Shown here piece by piece: positions 1-11,226 of a stretch of DNA of 64,000 nucleotides (position 1 is the first letter of the stretch; every line of letters starts with the position of its first letter). The stretch covers positions 1 through 64,000 of the forward strand of contig VJWM01000063.1 of the NCBI GenBank assembly GCA_010909165.1, given 5' to 3'. This DNA is from Anthoceros angustus (taxonomy: Eukaryota > Streptophyta > Anthocerotopsida > Anthocerotales > Anthocerotaceae). Both the position numbers and the translations under genes were made by a program. Below the pieces are notes generated by a model that ran no database searches, was not told where the DNA came from, and saw nothing but the letters and a program-made list of their open reading frames with translations.

Positions 1-385
1 TCAGAAACATGTTAGAGCTATGCAAAAAAAGAAATTATATAAAAAATAAAGATAAAAAATAGAAAAAGAGATTTGGTGTACGAAGAGAGAGTGGACCACT
101 GGATTGTTGTTTTGTTTTGAGGGTTTGGTGTTTGTTTTTAGGAAACTACGCTTTTAGTAACACCCCTTTTCGGAGTGGGGCGATCCAGCGATTAGTGACA
201 AACATCACGGACACCAACACTAGGCCTCAAGTAGCCCGCCATCCTTCCACGGACGACTCGCGATCGGCACGTCTGCCAGGTGTTTATTCCGGCGAGTCAA
301 CAAGAATATATGAGATCGAGAGAGTCTGTGCATATGGCCGCCATAGCGCATGTGCTGGGCAGTTTGAACTACGCACTCCCCTTAT
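1..385. other. No recognisable gene
   Basis: AT-rich start followed by mixed sequence. I see no conserved domain in any frame and no RNA gene. Short open frames here have no family signature and are probably chance or remnants of the adjacent repeat. Confidence 0.5.
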
Positions 386-513
386 ACGGCGGCAAAATAA
401 ATCCTTGGCCTTTGGCGGGAAGGACACCAAGTTCTTCCTTGGCCTTTGGCCAAAGGCGACAAAGTTCAGCCTTAGCCAAGGAACACAAGGCAAAGGAGGC
501 ATAAATAGCCTCC
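386..513. repeat. Direct repeat module, copy 1 (16-bp palindrome plus TATA-like box)
   Basis: This block of roughly 125 bp recurs at about 1135-1253, so the LTR-like repeat at 525-1083 is sandwiched between two copies. Each copy contains the perfect palindrome GCCTTTGGCCAAAGGC (442-457 here, 1187-1202 in the other copy) and ends in a GGCATAAATAGCC box resembling an LTR TATA region. It may be part of an LTR U3 or a nested solo element. The module is absent beside the right-hand LTR at 9.7 kb. Confidence 0.6.
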
Positions 514-524
514 AGGCCGACAGT

Positions 525-1083
525 GAGATCAAGTTGGTTGCTGAGGCTCCCATGTCTGCAGTTCCAGTCTGAGAAATGAGACAAGGCTGTGAAGTATGGC
601 TGCCTTTCCATTCGGACAAACATCTACAATCCAAGAATCCATGGCGCCACATATAAACAAAACCCCGAGTTCTCGATGAAGTGCCTCCTCGTTCTCGATG
701 GTAGGCACTTTAGGTATATTATAATCCTACTTTCCTTGGCCTTGAATAAATAATAATGTTTATGAGTTCAACCATCTATTCGCCCCTTTTCCTTGATTCT
801 GATTTTTATGTGTTTTAAATATAGTTGATGCCTATATATCGTCATGCCACGCCCATACATAACCATGTATATAGATTGCATGTGTCATGACACATCGTCC
901 GATAACATGTCCACATACATCATCATCCATCCGTCATGCATACATGTGCATGCCATCCATCCATGGCGATGCACATGCCATCACATACGCATCCAAATCA
1001 AGTGGCTTATGCCAAATGGGATGCCAATCGATCGGCGTCGTTGTTTCATCGGTCTTGCTTTCTGTCGATTCCACGGCAGCATG
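525..1083 (-). repeat. Left LTR (3' LTR of the minus-strand element)
   Basis: Matches 9162-9745 with many SNPs and small indels. Shared landmarks include the stretches around 620-760 and 830-1040. It begins TGAGATCAAGTTGG and ends near GGCAGCA, giving TG...CA termini. Exact edges are uncertain because module 386-513/1135-1253 flanks it on both sides. Confidence 0.75.
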
Positions 1084-1134
1084 AAAATAGCGCCTGTGGC
1101 GCATGGCGCGATTTCGACACTGCGAGACTCCCGT

Positions 1135-1253
1135 GCGGCGGCAAATCGTCCTTGGCCTTTGGCGGAAGGGACCAAGTTCTTCCTTGGCCTTTGGCCAAAG
1201 GCGACAAAGTTCAGCCTTAGCCAGGAACAAGGCAAGGAGGCATAAATAGCCTC
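1135..1253. repeat. Direct repeat module, copy 2
   Basis: Partner of 386-513, with the same GCCTTTGGCCAAAGGC palindrome and GGCATAAATAGCC box. It lies just inside the left LTR boundary. Confidence 0.6.
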
Positions 1254-2620
1254 GGGCGAGCGACCCCACGGAAAATGGTGAAAACCCGACTTTCCACACC
1301 AAAATGTCGGCCACAATCCGATTGGGCAGAACTTACCAAAGGCCAAACCATCCTTTGCGGGCGTTGCGGTGTGAGGTTAGGTGGAGGAGATCATCACTCC
1401 AAATCCTCATCATCCGATTCCTCAACGAGTTCGGGCTTGATCTCCTCGGGCTTGACTCCAAGTGCGACAAAACTGTCAAAAATAGGACTCTCATGTTGGC
1501 CGATCCTCACCTGCGGATAATCAAAAGCGGGTTTGGGGCAATGAATGAATCGTCATGTGCGGTCTTTGCCAAGCAAGCTTGAAATATTCTGTCTTGAATC
1601 CCATCTTTGTTTGCTCAAGGTAAGGGATCTTGACTTATGCGTGGATAAATTGCAGGCCATCCAACAGCGGTGTGGCACTGTCTTGAGGTGATGGAAGAAT
1701 AGTAGCCGATCTTTCGGTAGACTAACCTTTACGGCACGCCTTCCCACATGATCGACTCCTTGGGCAACCTCAAGCCATCAAACACTTGATGCATGAAGAA
1801 ATGGTGTTGATTTTCGCCATGCTCCTTCACGATGCTGTCCATGTCCAAGACATGGCACAGAGTCCTCTCTGTGCAACTCAAACAAATCACGGTGATGCGT
1901 GGGTAAAACTCCACTCGACACCGCTCATGGTGTCTCCACATACAGAACTCACGAGCTCCTTAAAACTCAATTCCCTCTCGGGGAATATGCTGCGATGACA
2001 AATCCCATTTGCTTGCGCCCTCGTTGATCCAGGAGCGTCTTTGGAGATCTTTGCACCAAGTTGCACTTGCACACCTTTGGTGGCACTACTTCACGGCAAC
2101 TCACGGCATGCACGATCTGCTCATGTGCTCTTGTGTGTCTGTAGCAAACCGTCCTCTGCTCCCGAGCCCCTTGTCCTAGCGAGGCACTCCTTCTCACGTC
2201 GTGGCGTTGCATCACGGCTGGTGCTCACAGTGCTGGGTTCGAGGCTTCTTCCACATCCTCGCTTGTGCTTCTCGCCGTCCACGCTCGAACTGCGTTGGTG
2301 AGCCTCCATCTCCTCCTCGGTGGCCGTTGCTTTGTGGCCTCCCTCTCTTGCTTGGGTGCAGACCCGCACCTTCTTCGCTAATTGGTGCTAGGGCTTGTGT
2401 GGTGCCTCGCTTCGCATATGGTTCGTAACTCGCTCCATCCAACTTGAACCAACTTTGCACGATGCAGTAAGGCGAGCACTTGCTCTGTGATTGTCGAGCC
2501 CCGGTGAGGAAGACTCCTCCAGCGGCAAGCTGAATTTACGTCGTGCTCTCTTCCACCTGCTGGCCTTGGTGTCACTAAATTCTCGGAGGAGCGGATTGTG
2601 AGTGGCTCTGCGAGCACTCT
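1254..2620 (-). other. 3' internal region of the gypsy element, no domain recognised
   Basis: Lies between the PHD-containing frame and the LTR. Short open frames on both strands lack recognisable motifs. It presumably represents decayed post-integrase coding sequence and 3' untranslated sequence of the retroelement. Confidence 0.4.
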
Positions 2621-3463
2621 TCAAGAATAGCGACACCCTAGTTGCCTTGTTGGCGTTGCCTTGGCAACAAGGAATTCATTGTCGAATCGCTCATGAACTT
2701 TCCTCTTTTGCAACTTACTCATTCTGCTCTCGTCCTCTTGTACCCATTCCAACACGAGTTGTCTTTGAGTGTTACTCTCAACTCCTGTTGAAGGTACTTC
2801 TTCTTCATTACTTCCGATAGATAGAGCCATGGCTGCATGCAAACTTGTTGAATCACAGTGTTCACATAGCCAATTCCCTTCCGGAATTTCCATCAGTGTA
2901 GGTGTTAGGCAGAAAATATGATAGCCTCTGTTGCACCTGTCACATAAGAGCATAAGCTCTTCATCCGTGGTGTGCCCACATGCCTCACAAGGCAAGTCTG
3001 CTGGTGGTACCCATGTTTGAGGAACAATTCTCACATCAAGATTTGGCAAGTGACATGGAGCTAAATGTTTCATATGCTCCTTGCATCTTCGCCATCCGTC
3101 CTTGAGTTCCACTACTCCTTGCTCACCCACATTTACCACGAGAATCAACCTACCGGTCTTGACATCTAATGTGCTTCTGCATGTTGTAGGTACACATAAT
3201 CTCCGTGCGAATTCCCTTGGGCTTCCATGAGCCCCAGCGTGTGAGCATATCTCAAGCGGTCTCTGTCTTTGTGCAATCGCAAGATTGTCCATAGCCATAA
3301 AATCCTTGAACATTTTCGCTCTAGCTTGCACTTCGTAACACCTCCATATTCCTACTCCAATCTGGAGTAGAATATTTGTCTTACATTGGGCAAAGCGCAT
3401 TCCTTCCGAACAAAAATCAATGAAGCTTCCCAATCTTGCTGCACTCACTCTATAACCCAACAC
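2621..3463 (-). pseudogene. Gypsy integrase C-terminal region with a complete PHD finger
   Basis: A 280-codon open frame on the minus strand. Its start overlaps the end of the integrase core (a LLPILCWVIE / VVLGYRVSAA type region). A full C4HC3 zinc finger follows at about 2850-2995: CEAC, CDRC, GYHIFC and LCEHC, with NW just before the last cysteine pair. PHD fingers typically read the histone H3 tail. Chromoviral gypsy integrases usually carry a chromodomain at this position, so a PHD could be an alternative chromatin-targeting module (inference). It is the least damaged frame of the element. The alternative, that a host PHD exon was captured or that the element inserted next to a PHD gene, is less likely because the frame runs continuously out of integrase sequence. 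Confidence 0.7.
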
Positions 3464-3989
3464 AATATAGGAAGTAATTCATCCAGCAGGTTCCACGGTG
3501 ATGCAATACTTCGAGGCGTCCTTGAATACGAACCAACCTTTCGCGGACCATCGCTTGAGGATGATCCCGGGCGTTCTCCATGATCAATCGGACTTACATC
3601 CCAGCGTCAATTCTCCTCTGAATTCATTGCCTTGATCGAGCACCTCACTTCCAACTTCGTCGCTTAGTACACGCTGCGAAGGCTCTGTGTAATATGAGGT
3701 TCTTTGAATGCTACCTCCACCCACTTGGAGAAGTGCTCAATCATCACCATACGTGGATTTCCTTGCTTTGTCAATGGTAGTTCGGCATCAAGTCCACCGA
3801 CCACGAAAAACAAACCCGGATTGGTAAAGAGTGTAACACAACATCTTGTGTGTTAAACTAGCCTTCGCATCACACTGCGTGACTAGCCACCACTCTTTCC
3901 ACATGCATACATGCCGGACCGAAATATGTGGTCTTGACATGTGGTGTGTCCTTTTACACCAAAGTGACCTAGTGTTTCATGCACTTTAA
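3464..3989 (-). pseudogene. Integrase zinc-binding and catalytic core remnant
   Basis: On the minus strand a KVHETLGHFGVK segment (~3970-4000) matches the His-His part of the integrase HHCC domain. A MVMIEHFSKWVEVAF segment (~3700-3760) matches the first part of the DDE core around the second beta strand. Several stops and frame changes separate the pieces, so no functional integrase is encoded. Confidence 0.75.
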
Positions 3990-4544
3990 TCACAATCCAC
4001 TGTTCTTTCTTGAGGACTTGGCACCTTCTTTACAACCTCTCCTTCCTGACAACTCTCCATCCATGAGTATCGGCCACTCGTCTCGTAGTCGCGACAGGCT
4101 CTTGACATTATGCAGTGACCTTCTTTGGCGGTACAGCTTGAATGCCTCGGATGTCACAGAGATTACATAAGATCGGCTCTCCTCCTGTTCACCTTGATCG
4201 CCATGAGTGCCATGAAGCTGGGCACATTTTCCATGTGTCCCAAGTCTTGTCGTGCTCAGTGGCATCACATTTGATGGATTCTCAAACCATCGCATTGTGG
4301 TGCTTGCACCTTTATGCACGATTTCCATGTCATATTCGACGGCAATGCCCACAGCGTTTCCGCTCAACTTCATGTTGGTCATGAGCCAATGAAGTGGTTG
4401 ATGATCCGTCACCAACGGAAACTTCCAAGCAGATAAATTACGAAATGCAACACGCCCATCGCGCAAGACACTCTCCTTCATATGAGGTAGTTTACCTCTG
4501 CGATTGTTGGATCGCTTGCATAAGCCACAACTCGCTCCATTCAT
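3990..4544 (-). pseudogene. Gypsy RNase H domain remnant
   Basis: The frame carries FPLVTDHQPLHWLM, the typical RNase H core after reverse transcriptase, followed by a degraded linker towards the integrase zinc-binding region. The start is a frameshift continuation rather than a true start codon. Confidence 0.8.
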
Positions 4545-4741
4545 ACTGCGTCGATGCGGCTCACGCTCCTATCCGCAATACTCCAATCCGTATGGAACAA
4601 GCGGCTTCTCAAAGTCGGTCTAAGGGCTTCTCGACCAATTGATCCCTTAGATCTTGCCGGGCTAGCTCTGTTCTTGATCCCATTTCCAAGTTACCTCCTT
4701 CTTGACATCTCGTACAAGGGTTTGCATGTGGGCTGGGTCTT

Positions 4742-5143
4742 TCATAAACCTCCTGGTAGTTCACCAACCCGAAATGCTCTAAGCTGCCACATCCTTGGGC
4801 CTAGGCATGCATCACTGCACCTTAGCCAAGCTGGCATGATTCCTCCTGGCACAATTTCATGTCCAAGATACTCAATCCGCTTGAATGCAAATTTGCACTT
4901 TTCGGATGAGCTTTCAAGCTGATTTGGACAATCTTTGCGAGTCTCCGGATGATCCATATGTTCCTCGATGGTGTCGCTGAAAACTAGGATGTCGTCGATG
5001 TAACAACGCACAAGCGGCGGATCCTGCGGCTCAAGTGCAATTCTCGGAAATATATGGAAGCATTTTTCAGAAGGGCATAGTCTCCCATTCCCAAAGCTGA
5101 TCCTTTCCCGAGCCGTTTTGCTCTTGTCTTGCTCCTCAATCAC
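4742..5143 (-). pseudogene. Gypsy reverse transcriptase (palm and catalytic motif) remnant
   Basis: Contains CYIDDILVFSDTIEEH with the YIDD catalytic box, then CKFAFKRIEYLGHEIVPGGI, the thumb-side signature of Ty3/gypsy RT. Upstream minus-strand sequence to about 5.4 kb contains further RT-like pieces in other frames. Frameshifts prevent a continuous pol. Confidence 0.85.
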
Positions 5144-7035
5144 AATCGATTGAAACGGAAATCCAAAGTGGTAAAAATTTACCCTTGCATCAAAATCTCA
5201 TCTGGAGTAGGCATGGGATACCGTTCCATCAACGTTACTTCGTTGAGAGGTCGATAGTCCCCACATTCGCCTATCTTTCCACTCGCCATTTTCGTCCTTC
5301 TTGATTGGGAGAGCGTTGCGGCATATTCGAGCTTGATTTCGAATCAATCACTTCAAATGACTCGACAACGCTTGTCCACAATTTCCCCTGCTGGACTCAA
5401 CCTATGCCTTCTTCGAAGATAGGCTCGAGCTAGTGGTAACAATCTTGAACTTGATCTTTTGCCTTCCTAGCTCATTCAATGAATAAAAGCACCTCTGTTT
5501 TCTCGAGCATGTCGATGATCTTTTGTTTGTCCTCTGGTGGCGTCTTCATCAATCTTCCGGACGTGAACCTCCTTGGTGACACTCTTGGTTACAAACTCTG
5601 TTTCCACAGCCATGCCAAACATGTCTTGGGTTCCTTCCCTTTCATCCGCCTCGGCTTTCCATCTTCGCTAGCGCATGGCTCTTTTCCTTCACCTCACCTT
5701 GGAAATGCCAATCCAGTACTCACTAACCACCTTAAGCTGTATAGATCGAATGCTGTCCCAGCAACTTGTGTTTGGACGCCTCACTCACACCCATGGTCTG
5801 CGTACCCTTCTTGGCAAACCCCATGGCTTGTTCGCGTTCCTCCACATTGAGCTCTCCTAGCTCCTCTCCCTTTGAGTCCAGGATCATGCCATCTCCTCCT
5901 CGCCTGAATGCGTAGGATTGTGGCGTGCTTACCAAAGTCGGCCACACCCTCCTGGCTTCACCAACTCTTCCTTTGGATAAAGCGGAAGTTTGTCCATCTT
6001 CTTGACTTCTTTGCGAGTACCTTTGGTTCCGATTTCACTACGGTCTTCCGGATGGAACCATGAGTGTTCTATGTTGCCTCGGTGTCTCAAGTCACCGCAA
6101 CGTTGGTCCAATAGCTGCGAATCACATGCGTAAGAGCCTGTTGCCAGCATCAATGACCAGCTCATTGCGAACCATGATCGGACCTCCTCATACATCGTTA
6201 CGGCGGTGCTTGTCCAACGCTCCACACGTTTTCCGGTATGTACCGGCATCCGGGATTCAAGTTGAACCTCCGACAACCGCGACCTCGGCGGGAAACACCT
6301 TCGCCTTTCCTCTTCACGCCGAGAAGGTCTTACACTCCCATCTGCGATGATCATATCCTTTGGGGGCGAGCTTGTTTCCTTCCTTCCAAGCTTGATCCGT
6401 GCTGCTCGACAACCTCTCATCGTCTTCTCTTAACGAGATGGAAATAATTTGCACAACGAGAATTCGACCCACGACTCTAGCCTTCTCGTCCTTTTCCACA
6501 CGGTGTAGCGCAAACCTTGATGCCACATTGAAACCGCCTCCAATCCGATTCGAGCACAATTCCAACAAGTGAATTCCTTGAACTTGCTCTCCATCGCTAC
6601 GAATCATTGATTCGCCTTCCCTCCGTCTTGGCGGGCTTCATGTTTAGTATGGATCTCTCTGGACATGTGTTGAGATTCCGCAGGCGATTCTCCTTTCGGT
6701 GATGATTTTCTCGAACCCTTGCCTCCTCAAGGTGCTCGAGGCGCGATCTTGACCTCCCTTAGCTCGGTTTTGGTGCTTCACGAGAGGACAATTCCTCTGT
6801 CTCCTCCCACATCTGTGCATGCTCAATTTGAGCAGGAAGCCATCTGCATCACCATCTCTGCGCTTCTGGCCTCCTTCGATCTTATTCTACGCCACTTTTG
6901 CTCATGTTCAAGGGAATAGTTGCAATTCGAAATCCCTTGCTTCCAGATCGATAGAAGGCTTCTTCATACATGGATCAACTCCCATGGCGGGGCCATGTGT
7001 AGCATCCGCTCCTAACACATCGTAGGACGTGGCGG

Positions 7036-7233
7036 TCACCAAACCGAACCTCCATTGTGGTGGTCATCCTCATGCAGCTTCAACTCGATCTTGATCGGTT
7101 TCTGGTCATCCCCATCACCATTTCCTTCGTTCCTGCGGAGTAGTGATGCCCATCGCTTGGTACTTGCGCCATATAGCTTGAGGCGGCACTGCGAGCTCCC
7201 AACAATCTTGGATCTCGCTCCGGTGTCCACCAC
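7036..7233 (-). pseudogene. Retroviral-type aspartic protease remnant
   Basis: A VDTGARSKIV segment (~7205-7235) matches the D-T/S-G active-site loop of a gypsy protease and lies at the expected place between gag and RT. It is short and interrupted. The intervening 5.2-7.0 kb has only decayed frames. Confidence 0.6.
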
Positions 7234-7472
7234 ATTGGTGCAAATCCGTCAAAGGTAATTTCCGGTTTGTTGTCAATCATGGCAACACCTCCTTTACCTC
7301 GGCGTTCGGGCTTTAGATGGTCTCCTCGCAGCACATCAAGCTCTGACTGGACTTCTCGGTTCTATCTCTTTCCTGATCCATTCCCTCATGATCTTCTTGA
7401 AATGTGAACTCTTGAGTCCAAGTTCCAGCAAATTGACCACAGGAACCTCCATGGCCTTCTCCAACAGTACTT

Positions 7473-8990
7473 CTACATCCACCTCTGGGTTAGAAGCCAC
7501 CTGCGCAATAGTACCATCATCAACTTGCCTAAAACTTTCAGGCATTTTGCTTTGCTCTCGTTCAGACGTGTCCTTGGCAGTAACCCCTTCTCCGAGATCA
7601 AGTGCTTCTTCTTCTTCTTGCGAATCGCCATGCCATACACTTCTTCATCCGAGTCGAGAGAAAAGAATGCGTGACTCGGCCATGTTAGCCATCGCATACG
7701 CATCTCTTCAACTTGCGCAAGAAGAGCCTTGCGACTAGGGCCTTTGCCCTTCTCCTTTTCACGCCCATTACCTTGGGCTTGAGCTCTGGATGAGCCTCCC
7801 AACATGCGGCTTCTATGTGGCCCCATCGACCACAAGCCTTGCAAACCTCCTTGCCCTTGGGCCTCCAGTCTGAAGTCACATTCAAATGACTTGTGTGCAC
7901 CACGGCACCTACCACATTTGATGGCCGACTGCGTTGTTACGGTCTCTCCTTGACGGTGATTGTTTGGTGACAGGGACCAAATCGCTTCTTGACCCTTATC
8001 TTTGGAATCTGGATCCTCCTTGTCGAGCCGTAAGAAGTCTTGATCAAATTGTGATCCTCGGTATGCTTGACGACATCCCCTTTAGCACCTTCTCGCAATC
8101 TTGTAGGCGTCGGTCAAACCATACTTTTCTCCATGAGCACCATGAAGAGCATCCATTACCTTCCTTCTGTCGGGCGCATGGCCATGAAAATTTCAGCAGC
8201 CTCGCATGGTCTTCACATCCGTGTCCTCCACCAAGATCTTGATCGATGTATGCGCCCTCGGCGTCTCATTGGACTTGAAGCTAAAGCAATCGACTCACAA
8301 TCTTCTCCAAGGACGATGTTGGAAACATGTCCTTCAATCTTTCAAACATGAGATCAACCAAATGCTCTAGCTCGTCTTCCTTGGCGGAGTGAGTGGCTTG
8401 CCAGAACTCCTGCTGCAAGTTCTCATTCGTTTCTCGCCGATGCCAAGATGTCCTTCTTCGTCTTGGTACATCAACGCCTCACACGCGGATATTCGACATC
8501 TTCATGAGTGCCATTCTGGGTGGCGATCCTTGTACTTCATCTTGTTTTACGCCATTCCCAGTGAACTTCTCTCAAAATCCATGATGACATGCTCCCATGT
8601 TTTCCGGTGAAAACATCATTCTTCTTGGCGTACTCTCCGATTCCATTTGAATCGGCTCTTCGCTCCAGTCTCAAAGCGAGATCTCGTGATGGGCGTGTTG
8701 TCTGTCTTGGTCGGGCGTCCTTTTGAAAGGTGATCCGTGGATCTTTGTCCCTTTCTAGCGATGGCGGGCGGTGTCCCTCGTTACTCGGCTGACCTCAAAA
8801 ATACCGCCATCGAAATCCGCCTATGCTTGACAATCGAGGAATGTTGTCAAGCGGCAATCCTGGCCCAACTAGCTAAGAAAAAGCAGTGTCTACGGTTTCT
8901 ATCCGAGCGTTCCCACATATGCGGGACTCTGTCGGTGAGCCTAGCCAACTCTGCAATGGTCGATTCGGACTACACTGCGTGAAATCGATG
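7473..8990 (-). pseudogene. Gag remnant with CCHC zinc knuckle
   Basis: VCKACGRWGHIEAACW at about 7795-7860 has CX2CX4HX4C spacing, the nucleic-acid-binding knuckle of Gag. Upstream frames on the same strand are broken up. The position, closest to the 5' (right) LTR, fits gag. Confidence 0.7.
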
Positions 8991-9161
8991 GTAGAATTCC
9001 TATCCATCGAAGTCATTCACTTATCTGGAGCCTCCGTTCTTGGCCTCCCATGGATGGTCTCCACAGGCTGGAAGATGATCGATTTCCGCCTCCTCCGGTC
9101 TCGATGTCACAATGTCCTCCAATGTCTCGGTTCTCCAAGCAAGGTGGGATTGTAGATGTGG

Positions 9162-9745
9162 TGAGATCAAGTTGGTTGCACGAGGCTCCCACTTGATCTG
9201 CGGTTCCCAAAAGTCACAAGAGAAATGAGACAAGGCAAGGGGCAGTATGGCTGCCTTTCCATTCGACAAACATCTACAATCCAAGAATCCATGGTGGCGC
9301 CCACATATATAGGCAAAACCCCGAGTTCTCGATGAAGTGCCTCCTCGTTCTCGATGGTAGGCACTTTAGGTATATTATAATCCTACTTTCCTTGGCCTTT
9401 GAATAAATAATAATGTTTATGTGTTCAACCATCTATTCACCCTTTTCCTTGATTTACGATTTTTATGTTTTCAATATAGTTCCGATGCCTATATATCGTC
9501 ATGCCACGCCTTACATACATAACCATGTATATAGATTGCATGTGACACATCGTCGTTAACATGTCCACATACATCACATGTCATCCATCGTCATGCATAC
9601 ATACCATGTGCATACCATCCATACGATGCACATGCCATCACATCACATGCATCCAAATCAAGTGGCTTATGCCAAATGGGATGCCAATCAATCAGCGTCG
9701 TTGTTTCATCAGTCTTGCTCTGTCCAGTTCACAGCAACAGCATGA
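9162..9745 (-). repeat. Right LTR (5' LTR of the minus-strand element)
   Basis: Direct-repeat partner of 525-1083. It starts at TGAGATCAAGTTGG and ends at CAGCAACAGCA. It contains the same CCTTGGCC...GAATAAATAATAATG segment, a possible polyadenylation region shared by both LTRs. The 386-513 module does not follow it, so the two ends are not equivalent. Confidence 0.75.
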
Positions 9746-10197
9746 CATGGACCAAAGATGTTGCAAAGAACAATTGATTCAATAATGAGAAAATAGGGTC
9801 CTAAGTACAAAAATGTAAAGTTATGTAACGTTTCATATTTAACCATTATTAATTCTAGGGTTAATTGATGAGGTGATTACTATTGACCTAAGTATAGCTG
9901 GAGGTCATTCTAACAGGTAAACATATTGCAGATATAACTCTGCGGCCTGTGGTATTGCACAAGTTTCCGTACTTCCGTACTGGGCATAGGCTCTACGGCT
10001 TTCGTAAGCCGATCAACACACACCAAAAGTGCATCATGACCCTGCTCATTTTAATTAAAAAAAATATAATATTTAATATGAGTTCACTTGCAAATAAGTC
10101 TAGTGACACGAAGTTGGCACACACGACAAGAGATTTATTCACTATTCAAACATGTCTTTGAATGGATTGGCGCCCTCTGGCATACACACATGAAATT
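9746..10197. other. No gene seen
   Basis: AT-rich spacer between the gypsy LTR and the AP2-like relic. No motif was found on either strand. Confidence 0.45.
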
Positions 10198-11226
10198 TCA
10201 AAAGCTCCTTTTGAAATTTGGGCGAGTATAAATCGTCAACATAGTTCTCAAAGGATAATTAAGTTTCCGAATGTCATAGTCACCCATCTTGACTACCTCA
10301 CGATCATATGCAATTGCAGCTTCCTCATAATCGTCCCATTTCTCTTCAACTACATCGTTTTTGAAGTCATTCCATTTAATGTTTGGAACATTTCGATGAT
10401 GGCCCATATCACGATCAAAGACATAAACGACATATTCATGCTTGTGTCCAAGTTTGCATTTTAGGTACACACCATGCTTATAAATAGGGGTATCACTGTT
10501 GGAATCGATAGCGCACCCTGGATTCATGTCCCTTATCCTTAGATCACGAGTGATGGGATTTTTACAGCCATCTGAGTATATGCGTCTTGAGAAAAAGAGA
10601 TATTCTCGCCAATCTATCATAGATACCACTTCAGGTTGTTGCATAAGCTGTAGATGATGCTCAACGGAAAATTAAACTTTTGAGGATGTGGAAACTTGTA
10701 TCCACAAAGAAACATCTTAACAAGCACACTATCTCTCAATAGGGCCGCTTCCTTGGCGAGCTCTTTTTACCCAAAATAGCCCAGACATCCACGATCTATT
10801 GGCCTTGTTGAACCTCTGGAACCATTATGTGCCGTAGTGGCCCGATTTTTTGTGCCAACTCACTCCGTGATACTTTTGGTTTCCATTTTTACTCAACGAT
10901 GAAGTTGGATGTGGATCCACTCGTGCTACTTTAGGATCCAATGTTATTTCTTTTAGGTTCTCAAGTGTGGGAGGCAAGGGAGCTTGCTTTTCTTGAAGAT
11001 AAGTTATGTTTCTAGCAATGATTTTGAGTTGATCGGTATTCACTTTTGACACATGGAAAACATATTGAGTGAACAATTCAGGTTGAATAGAAAACAAATG
11101 CTCCTTGGAGAAAGTCCATGGAAACTTCAAACTACATGACTCGCAAATCTGAAGAAGGTCTGGTGATATTGGAGTACCATCTCTATCTAACCATTCATCC
11201 ACCCATGTCCTAGGAGGATTGGCCAT
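10198..11226 (-). pseudogene. Broken gene with two AP2-like domains
   Basis: The frame opens at 11226 (MANPPRTWVDEW...) and reaches KYHGVSWHKKSGHYG at about 10840-10890, the YRG-type start of an AP2 DNA-binding domain, then hits a stop. The domain continues in another frame (GCLGYFG, then KELAKEAALLRD and QKFNFPL) down to about 10660, across one frameshift and one in-frame stop. The frame at 10644-10198 then carries a second, divergent AP2-like tail with YEEAAIAYDREVV and RKLNYPL. Two tandem AP2 units recall the euAP2/ANT class, but the GVSWHKKSG style also occurs in AP2-HNH endonucleases and in elements that carry AP2. An unrecognised intron could explain part of the break, but the internal stop within the domain argues for a pseudogene. 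Confidence 0.55.

Larger units (their letters stand above)
525..9745 (-). mobile_element. Degenerate Ty3/gypsy-type LTR retrotransposon
   Basis: Similar direct repeats (about 525-1083 and 9162-9745) flank a 9.2 kb interval. Read on the minus strand it carries, in order, a gag CCHC zinc knuckle (~7.8 kb), a DTG aspartic protease (~7.2 kb), reverse transcriptase with YIDDILVFS (~5.0 kb), RNase H with TDHQPLHWLM (~4.4 kb), integrase zinc-binding and core pieces (4.0-3.4 kb) and a PHD finger (~2.9 kb). RT-RNaseH-integrase order defines Ty3/gypsy. Every module is interrupted by stops or frameshifts except the integrase-tail/PHD frame. LTR divergence by eye is substantial, so the insertion looks old. 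I could not identify a convincing target-site duplication or primer-binding site. Confidence 0.88.

Noticed and set aside
284-652. Overlapping frames near the left LTR on both strands
   Set aside because: They cross repeat boundaries and recur in altered form at 0.93-1.35 kb; repeat artefacts, not genes.
525-9745. A clean target-site duplication for the gypsy element
   Set aside because: Bases beside the LTR edges (GACAG left, TGACA right) do not match convincingly, and the edges are uncertain.
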